Source: Gnetum montanum (taxonomy: Eukaryota; Streptophyta; Gnetopsida; Gnetales; Gnetaceae). Taken from it: DNA of 64,000 bases. Below are positions 57,106-64,000 of this stretch, piece by piece. The stretch covers positions 835,939-899,938 of the forward strand of contig MNCI01005835.1 in assembly GCA_015680685.1 (NCBI GenBank), read 5' to 3'. Each line of letters begins with the position of its first letter. Positions within the stretch are counted from its first letter, which is position 1. A model generated the notes under the pieces. It did not search any database. It was not told the DNA's origin and saw nothing but the letters and a program-made list of their open reading frames with translations. The position numbers were made by a program, and so were the translations under genes.

Positions 57106-59950
57106 TGGCACCTAAAGGAAAACACATGTAGAAAGGAGGACCGTTACAACCAAGGAACAAACGGCCAAGAATTAAAATGGGCCAAGAATAGTCTCATGCA
57201 TAATCAAAGACCCATGCAATGGGACCTCTTTGGAAGTAGCCTAAAGTGGAATATGTCAAATAGATTCTTGAAGTAGTTGCTACAATAGAACATTCATACC
57301 AAGATAAGATTTCTGAACCCAGAACAAACCTTGAGGTTACCTTGATGAAAGCCAACCTCAGGAAAATTGTGAACAAGGACGTTCAGAGATATGTGCTACA
57401 AGAATTAAACTTTGAACCTTTCTTAGAGTTCACACCACCAGAAGTTAAAGCTCAATTGTAGAACTCTCCCATGTGGCCCACAATCACTTCCAACGGGGAG
57501 TTGTACATGGAAGAAACACACTTGTTCTAGAATAATTAGAAGGTTGGTTCAACAATCAAAATCAAGGACATCTCAATGTCCTACTCAGTGAAAGCTATCA
57601 CAAAGGCCCTTGGGTCACCAAAAATGGGGGCAAACCTTATTGAAATCCCCATGTAGGTAGATCTTGGCATCAAAAAGGAATGGACACAGCAATGTTATGG
57701 AGTTGATCATAAGGATTTTGGCACGCTCACCACGTCAGAACACACATATTTTAAGATTGTGATCTTTCACTTCAATCCAATAGTAAAGCCAAGTAAGATC
57801 ACAACCTTCTCCACTTGTGCATGTGCCACTCTAAGTAATAGATTCCTAGTCAACCTTCCACAACTTATATATCTTGAGATAGAGAAGAGGTTTAAAGAAA
57901 ATGGACATGGAAGAAAGGTTCTCCCCTTCCCATGGCTTATTTGAAAATTATGCAAGAGGGGAGGCATCACTTTTCATACAAATGACACTGTCCAACATGC
58001 TTCATCTACTTCTTGGGTAGAGATGATGAAGGACAAGATGCCCACTAAAGTCATCTAATAAGAGGAGTAGCAACCACCACCCACTCAAGAAACAACGTCA
58101 AAGGCCCACGCTACCCTTGAGCACATGCGCAAGATCCAAGAGTAGTACTTATGAAGTAAGAGCAACAAGTAGGAATGAATGACGGTGATCCATCTATGTA
58201 TCATCCAACAATGAGTCACCTCAACAAGGTGGCTTAAACAATCAACTAGATGGAGGGAGGTGAACCAATTTTCTCAGCCCAAAGAACGTAGATGCTCACG
58301 AGATCAAATCCTAATGCCTGAGAGGTAGCGGTATCTCTCTCACAATAGCAATAATTCCTAGAAATCTCTGGGAATGCCGCTACTTTTTTGGTGCATCTAG
58401 AGGGTGAGGGGGCAACTATCTTGGTGATGTAGCACCATGGGTAAGAGACAGTAGTAAAGGTGGTTGCTAATAGAATTTTCAAGGCATTGAATGCACCTGT
58501 GGCATCTATACTAGACATTTCTACACTTAGAGATGTGTAGACATCTAGAGAAATAGTTAGTGATAAATTGAATGTAGCCCAAAAAGAGGAGTTGCTAGAC
58601 CAATTAATGGGAACTAGGCAAACAATTCCAAATGTCTTTGACCTTCTAGACATAATTATTGCAACCTAATCAAAGGTGCTAGAAGCAAGGGGCAAGTACA
58701 TTATATTAGAAGGGTAACTCAAAATAGCCCAAGCACAAAACCAACACTTGGCTTTTGAGGTTGCTGAATTAAGAACTTGTATTATTGATCCCACATTTCT
58801 CAACCCTGCATTAACAAGGGATGAAGCCTTCAATTAGCTCGAAGATAAGCTCAAAAAGGTTGAGAACAAGAAGAAGATGCCCATCTTTGACTAGTCTATG
58901 GCCAATGCCACAATGTATACCATTCAGAAGGACTTGGTTCAAATGCACCATGAGAATGCAATTTTGATTGCAAAAAATCATCGCCTATGCAATGTTGATG
59001 TGCAAAAGTAGAAAATGCAAGATTTTATCCATCAATAGCAGGAGCAGCTAGCCAGAGTAAATAATGAATTGAGGAGATTTGTAGCAGAAAATAGAAATCT
59101 CTCCATGGAGGAAGTCCAAGCCCTTTGCCAAAAATTTGCGATAGAGATAACCACCTAGAAAAACGAGGCTCTCAAATTTAAGAGAGTCAAGAAACATTAT
59201 AGAGATTAGGTTGGTCTATAGAAATAAATTAATGAGAAACACATCTAGATGGTGAAGCAAAAAGTCAATAAGGTCCTCTAGCAGCTCAAGAAAGGAGGTG
59301 ATGTCTAGTAACCTATCTTTGATGGGCTCAATGACTACAACAAAGTAGAGATTTGCATGAAAGAGCTATAAATTGAGGAGATGATAGAGTACATGGAGCT
59401 TGCATATCTCCATTATGCAAACCTAGCAATGTTGACTGCTAGATAGCTGTAATCAGAATTGGAGAAACAAGTGGCCAATTTGTACTTGTACAATGTAGAG
59501 TTCAAGCATCACAAAGACACCAAGCAGAAGCTTGAGACTGCTAATGCCAAAATTGAGGTTCACAAGGCAAACTTCACCAATCAACTATCAACTGCTAAAA
59601 ACCTGGCCAAGAGGATGAGTGACTACTAAGAGCTACAAAATATAGTCAAGGTGTTTAATATTGAATGCAAACATTTCATGGCCTGGTTTGTCAACATGAA
59701 GGAGTTATTCTCGACAATGCCTTGTCCCGAGGATGTTCTCACTCTAGCCCACATTTGAGATGCCATGTGGACCGTGAATGATCATAAGAAAAAGGAGGAA
59801 AAGATGAAGGTGTTGTTGGATGTCTTTCGTGTTCCACCAGAAGTTTCATCTACCGTAGGACAACCACAACTGCCTCAACCATTATGTGTGCCTAAAGCAA
59901 GAGAAGGTCCTTCAAAGCCTCAAAAGCCTCCACTGCCTAGGACCATTTGA
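57106..59950 (+). pseudogene. D aORF: long coiled-coil protein (broken)
   Basis: About 950 codons from ATG (MAPKGKH) to TGA (PLPRTI), with some 25 stops and at least one net frameshift. Globular N-terminal part: QCYGVDHKDFGTL, VIFHFNPIVKPSKITTF, LVNLPQLIYLEIEKRFKENG and LPFPWLI-KLCKRGGI. Then an acidic/Gln-rich linker (HVQP-type, 58060-58200) and long heptad-rich helix (58440-59750): EELLDQLMGTRQTIPNVFDL, LRRFVAENRNLSMEEVQALC, ELEKQVANLYLYNVEFKHHK, then a Pro-rich tail. It aligns with C along its whole length. The position equals the env-like ORF of Athila, but there is no membrane segment. Confidence 0.72.
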
Positions 59951-60184
59951 TCTTCTTCAACATCTTTGCATCAAGTAAGGAATTGTGTTTCTTAATTTTA
60001 TCTTGGAGTTTAATTTTATTATTCTAAACACCCAAAACTTTGTAATGAATGAAAAAAATCGTATGTTATGGGCACTTAGTTTTTGTTGTGTAGTTTGTGT
60101 GTTTTTTTTGCATGTCAATAATCCCATGCCTTTCCAACCTTTGCAAAGAACTCAAGGATGAGTTTTCATTCAATCGTGGGGGTA
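59951..60184 (+). other. D 3' untranslated region and PPT
   Basis: Contains the conserved aactcaaggatgagttttca block (60149-60168) and the PPT cgtgggggta directly before the LTR. Confidence 0.65.
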
Positions 60185-61116
60185 TGATGAAGCATCATGG
60201 TTGGCTGCATCGATAAGATGCCGTTGACATGACCCCATCGATGGGATGTTGTTGATGTGATCCCATCAACAAGATGCCTTCAACATGATCCCATCAACAT
60301 AGGGTTTGACCTGTTGACATGTACTTGTTGATGAGGTTCCCTATTTCACCTATAAATACACACTCACTAGCTGCATTTATAGCATGAGTCTCATAGTTGT
60401 AGTGAAGCTCTAGCATTTTTTCCACTTGAAAGTTAGAATATTTTCTAAGTGCCCATAGTAGGAGTTAGACTGTACAAATCTTTATTTGAGCACTATTGTA
60501 CCTAAGCATTGCAATGTGTGTGGAAATAAAGATGAGCTTTCTAATAAACCATGCAGCACTTTGAAATAGATTAATTATTTCCTTTATGCATTTAATACTT
60601 TAAGCAATTTCCTTTAATGCTTTAAGTAATTAAAGTAATTAAATTAAGCTAAATTAAGCTAGATTAAGATAGATTAAATAGTAATTAATTAAGCACATAC
60701 ATATGATCACTTTGAACATACACTTGGCACTTAGTAATCCTAGTAATGCTTAACGTTAGGTAACCCAGTAGCGTTAAATGTGTTCAAGATGTGTATGGCA
60801 AGTGGGAAAAAATGCTTATGTTAGAATTAATTAAATGTTAGTTAGTTAGAGTAAATTAGCAATTAAATATATGATTCTTTATTCTTAGGCAACTTAGAAC
60901 ATAAAACATAAAAATGATAAAAATCATGTCTCAATTGCACTTAACCATACCTTTGCATTTCACAAGTGTAATTGGGAAGACCTATTTCAATAGTTAGCTT
61001 CACCTCCTAGAGACTAGTGTACTTAGAAGGCTATAAGTCCACGAAATTCAACTAGATTGCATGTGAATGCTTAGCGATTCATATGGTTGGGCATAGGGTC
61101 TACTTGTCGCTCATCA
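60185..61116 (+). repeat. 3' LTR of element D
   Basis: 932 bp, TGATGAAGC…CGCTCATCA. U3 has three 28-bp units (60208-60291). TATA acctataaatacacactc near 60350. 122 bp longer than the 5' LTR because of extra repeat units and an insertion around 60415-60470. Confidence 0.9.
60208..60300 (+). repeat. 28-bp tandem repeat in the D 3' LTR U3
   Basis: Three units beginning cgataagatgccgttg, cgatgggatgttgttg and caacaagatgccttca, each ending in gaccccat or gatcccat. The 5' LTR has one unit and part of a second. Confidence 0.75.
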
Positions 61117-61121
61117 TTAGG
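61117..61121 (+). other. Target-site duplication of D, right
   Basis: ttagg, identical to 47990-47994. Confidence 0.9.
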
Positions 61122-61501
61122 TAAGTAAAATATTTAGGTAATATAATTGGAAAAAGGAATTTTTTGACTTTCACTTGGATAACTAGTGATATGAATTGCA
61201 CCTTATGTAACCCTAGTTAGAATTGATGATTGGTGGTTGGTAGACCTTTAATTATCCTCTTGTTATTACCTAAAGATTAAGGTAATTTGTTGGTAAGATA
61301 AGATTTATTTCCCATATATTTTTCTCATTTCTATTTTATTTGCAGAATAAGCAAGAGGATTTTAAATATTTAACATCATTTGAATAGGAAAAATCAAAGC
61401 ATTTGAGCATTAGAGCATGGAGGAAGCATTGGAGCATTCAAAAATATCGTTAACATGGACTCATTAAAGGATGAATGAAAGCTAAGAGGGATAGGTTATC
61501 A
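61122..61501 (+). other. H interior, 3' end
   Basis: 380 bp between D and the 3' LTR of H. No ORF. gaaagctaagagggatagg before the LTR is a weak PPT. Confidence 0.45.
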
Positions 61502-61990
61502 TGTCCCCATTCCCAAAATGGAACTATTTTGTAACAAAGATGGTGTTACTTTGTAACAAATGATGCAATTATTGTAATAAGACTTGAAAGAACATGTTGT
61601 AATGATGAGCATGTTTCTTGAGGTGATCTTTGAGGATTTAACCCAAGGTATTTATACCTAGGAATTAGAAGTCATGACAACATAAAGTTAGAAGCCAATA
61701 AAAGGTGAGTAATGGGTGTTGGGTGAAGCTGAATAGGAAGGAGATTGGCTATTCTTTCTGGTAAAGTATAAGCTTAACCATGGTGGCAATGCTTGATTGC
61801 CTCTAAGGGATAGCTACCAAAGGAAGATAATCTCAAGAAACCCTTAAAGCATGACATGGATACATTCCTTCTACATTAATAAAGCTTTCTTTTCATTTTT
61901 TACTATGTTTTTCTTATCACTTTCTTTATGCATAATGTTGGATGTTATGAATATTCGATGTTTGTCATGATATCTGAGAATGGGATGTCA
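61502..61990 (+). repeat. 3' LTR of element H
   Basis: 489 bp, TGTCCCC…GGGATGTCA, partner of 43419-43829. A candidate TATA (ggtatttatacc) lies at 61643-61654. Confidence 0.75.
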
Positions 61991-62138
61991 TAGTAAGATG
62001 AATACATCTTTTAATCACTTTAATGTGCTTGAGTAAAATAATATTATTTTTATGTGATAAATAGTTAAGGCTATAACAACGATTCTTAGATGATTCTAAC
62101 TATCGTTTCTAGCATCAACTCCTTGGTAATAACATCAA
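61991..62138 (-). other. X 5' leader and primer binding site
   Basis: On the minus strand ttgatgttattaccaaggag then ttg (62117-62138) directly follows the LTR end …gttgttcatca. It equals TTGGCGCCGTTGCCGGGGAG after transitions. The leader continues to 61991, where H is inserted. Confidence 0.75.
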
Positions 62139-62495
62139 TGATGAACAACAAAGTAGACCTTGCATCCAACCATACATATGACAAGCATTCACTCACAATC
62201 TTATCAAATTCTATGGATTAGACTAGTGTGTGTATCTAGATAGCTAGGTGACAAATCACTAGTCTCTCTCTTCCTAGCCATACTTGTGTGGGCTAAGTTG
62301 TATGATTAAATATGACTAAGGTATATGATGTTGATATTAGGGTGGCCATATCAAAATATTATTAAAATATTAAAACATAAAAAATTAATCTAACTAATTT
62401 TTTGTGCAATTAAATAAATCCTAGACTAGCCTAAGGTGATGAGTATCCAATTCTAGTCTATCGTATACATCTTGAACTCCCATACTCATTATGTA
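62139..62495 (-). repeat. 5' LTR of element X, truncated
   Basis: Only the R/U5-side 357 bp remain. Aligns with the left half of 339-1182 up to about 62495, where similarity stops abruptly. The U3 part is missing. Confidence 0.7.
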
Positions 62496-62887
62496 AGTCA
62501 CATGTGCATACTAAGAAATAAAAAATGCATAACTAAATGTGCATAATAAAAAATAAAATATACATAATCAAATACTTATAAAAACGTGATAATTGATAAA
62601 AAGAGAAATTTCTCTAAGGATGATTGAATTTCGGTATTTAATCATAAATATATAAAAGATCTATAAGTATCAATAACAATAGAAGCAAAGGATACAAAAC
62701 TTCAACAAAAGAATTTAACAATCATATTTATATTTAATTATATAGAATAATAACAACACCAACATCAACATTAATAACAATAATAAAATCCTATTATCTA
62801 GTTCATAAAACTAAAATTAACCTATTGAAATGTATTTGATAGCATTAAATAATTGAATGCATGCATTAAATTATTTTATTAAACATA
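62496..62887. other. Unassigned AT-rich stretch
   Basis: Short A-rich near-repeats (aaaaaatgcataac, aataaaatatacataatc at 62518-62570) and an (AAC/AAT)-rich stretch at 62745-62800. No LTR edge on its left, no ORF. It lies between the truncated X LTR and K. Confidence 0.35.
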
Positions 62888-63713
62888 TTGATGAGTAGCG
62901 AGGTACCCCTACGCTCAGCCATACGAATACAAGCGTTTCACACATGATCCAGTTGAATTTCAAAGACTAAGTGCTTATGTGCCCTTGTGGAACAAGGACG
63001 GGTTAGTTGATCGTTGTCTTCCCAAGCTTACCTGTATGTCACGATTGTATGGTTAAGTAAGCTTGAGGCATATGATTTTTATAGCTTTTATGTTTTTATG
63101 TCCTACTGCTAATAAGAGAGGAGAAAGAGAGATAACTAAGTGACTAATTTAACTTAACTACTAATTAACTAGGCTATAAATTAATCCTAACACCAGTATC
63201 CATTCTCACTTGCTGTACACATGCTGAACCAGCGTAACACTACTGGGATTACCAAACGCTAATCGTTACTAGGTTACCAAGTGTTACACGCATGCTCAAA
63301 GTGATCGTCCTGTGTGTGCTAATAACAGAAATGTAAAATAAAATAAAATAAATGAGTAAGAAAAAAAATCTCAAGTGTTGTAAGGATGAATGCAAGAGCT
63401 CATCTTTATTGCCATAAAAAAGGTGTGCTCAAGTACACAATGCTCGAATAAAGATCCGTCCACACTTAGACCTCTTGCTACGGGCACTTGGAAAATACTC
63501 TAACTTAACTCCTAAAAGACTTTTAAAAGACTTCCTTCCAAGACTTCTTCCTTAAATTGTGCGCCTGGGCACTATATTTATAAGCTTGGGAGCAACTACT
63601 CTAATAATTACAAAAACTGCCACTCTAATTTTAGAGAAACTACCTCTTTAATTTTAGATAAACTGCCACTCTAATAATAACCACTCTAATTATTAGAGTA
63701 ACCACTCTCATCA
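62888..63713 (-). repeat. 3' LTR of element K
   Basis: 826 bp, minus strand, TGATGAGAGTGG…CGCTACTCATCA. PPT and internal sequence lie on its right, no PBS on its left, so it is a 3' LTR. It keeps many CpG (gtagcgaggtacccctacgc, gatcgttgtcttccc), so K is younger than X, C and D. U3 has short repeats of ccactctaat type (63590-63710). TATA: tatttataagc near 63572 (tataaata on the minus strand). Confidence 0.82.
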
Positions 63714-64000
63714 TACCCCCACAACTGATGGAAAACTCGTCCTCGAGTTCTTTACAAAATATTGGGAAGGTATGGGATTATTGACTAATTGACAACTGAC
63801 AATGGAATGGGATAACAGACTCAACGTGCCCAGTGAACAGATCAATAAGCATATTACAACATTAGTGTTCATGACCATTGTGGTGAACACTCGTACATAA
63901 ATGACATCCAAGCCTTTATTTGACAACTTGAAGAGAAAAAGAGAGAGAGAAAGAAGATGGAGCATGTTGCCACTAATGCCGAGATTGCTCCTTCCATTGT
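63714..64000 (-). mobile_element. Element K: 3' end of interior
   Basis: PPT, the conserved ctcgtcctcgagttcttta block and 3' untranslated sequence aligned with C 24817-24960. The rest of K lies beyond the window. The minus-strand ORF at 63711-63965 includes LTR-adjacent sequence and is not supported as a gene. Confidence 0.65.

Larger units (their letters stand above)
47995..61116 (+). mobile_element. Element D: full-length Athila-like retrotransposon
   Basis: 13,122 bp with both LTRs, a tRNA-Asp PBS, gag, PR, RT, RNase H, INT, a 2.1-kb spacer, the aORF and PPT, flanked by the perfect duplication ttagg. It is the only structurally complete element in the window. All ORFs are broken by stops, so it cannot move by itself. 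Confidence 0.92.
43419..61990 (+). mobile_element. Element H: iMet-primed LTR retrotransposon, probably copia
   Basis: LTRs at 43419-43829 and 61502-61990, PBS for initiator Met tRNA, and a decayed interior interrupted by element D (47995-61116). Its own interior is about 4.5 kb. Flanking 5-mers tatca and tagta match at three positions. A short segment resembles copia RT. Plus orientation, inserted in the 5' leader of X about 125 bp from the PBS of X. Confidence 0.6.
339..62495 (-). mobile_element. Element X: old Athila-like Ty3/gypsy retrotransposon, heavily interrupted
   Basis: X is the outer element of the window. Read on the minus strand it runs from a truncated 5' LTR (62139-62495) and tRNA-Asp PBS (62117-62138) through gag, PR, RT, RNase H, INT and a downstream aORF to a 3' LTR (339-1182). 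The two LTR fragments match each other better than any other LTR here: both carry the block with gatagctaggtga and ctaagttgtatgatt, which the LTRs of C, D and K lack. Five insertions or insertion complexes (A, F, C, J, H with D) separate its parts. All coding domains are broken by stops and frameshifts. Linking the two ends over 62 kb is an inference from LTR subtype, strand and domain order. Confidence 0.65.

Noticed and set aside
57106-59950. Reading the aORF as an envelope glycoprotein
   Set aside because: It stands in the env-like position, but no signal peptide, transmembrane helix or Cys-rich ectodomain is visible; the bulk is coiled coil.
60208-60300. 28-bp direct repeats as a CRISPR array
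   Set aside because: Contiguous tandem units without spacers, inside an LTR of a plant retrotransposon.
1-64000. Host protein genes, tRNA or rRNA genes
   Set aside because: No ORF with host-like domains, no exon series with consistent splice sites, and no tRNA-like cloverleaf was recognised. Only retrotransposon signatures are supported.

Overview
The window is intergenic DNA from a large plant nuclear genome. It is AT-rich and built almost entirely of old LTR retrotransposons nested inside one another. I find no convincing host gene, tRNA, rRNA or CRISPR array. The families are Athila-like and Tat-like Ty3/gypsy elements plus one iMet-primed element with weak Ty1/copia similarity. Heavy transition decay (TG/CA in place of CG, in-frame stops made by C-to-T changes) and the depth of nesting fit a gymnosperm or a similarly repeat-laden plant. 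That is an inference; the species cannot be read from the sequence.

Layout. The outermost element, X (Athila-like, minus strand), has its 3' LTR at 339-1182 and a truncated 5' LTR with PBS at 62117-62495. X carries gag, protease, RT, RNase H, integrase and a long extra ORF (aORF) downstream of integrase, all broken. Inserted into X are: A (plus, 3182-9048, in the aORF), a gag-bearing element without pol; F (minus, 12473-17977, between integrase and aORF), also without pol; C (minus, 23810-31382, in gag), now only its 3' half; and H (plus, 43419-61990, in the 5' leader). J (minus, 31383-43409, Tat-like, 2-kb LTRs) sits in the integrase end of C. A young solo LTR of the A family (41113-41969) sits in J's 5' LTR and contains a 588-base assembly gap. 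D (plus, 47995-61116, with a perfect 5-bp target-site duplication) sits inside H and is the most complete element. A further 3' LTR, K, begins at 62888 and its element runs off the right end.

Function. Every pol gene here is dead. X, A, F and D use a tRNA-Asp type primer site, and the LTRs of A, D, K, X and the solo copy share TGATGA...TCATCA ends, as expected of related Athila-like lineages. X, C and D share the long aORF; A keeps only its two ends joined in frame. A and F look like passengers that depended on the pol proteins of fuller relatives.

Most interesting signals: (1) in C and D the aORF is preceded by what looks like its own promoter: an array resembling the U3 repeats of the same element's LTR, a TATA box, a leader with a consensus splice donor, and a candidate acceptor at the ATG. 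(2) J has an RNase H domain between protease and RT in addition to the usual one after RT, and its own TATA box before a downstream ORF. (3) J has intact ends but non-matching flanks, which together with the missing 5' half of C suggests a deletion by recombination between two J copies.
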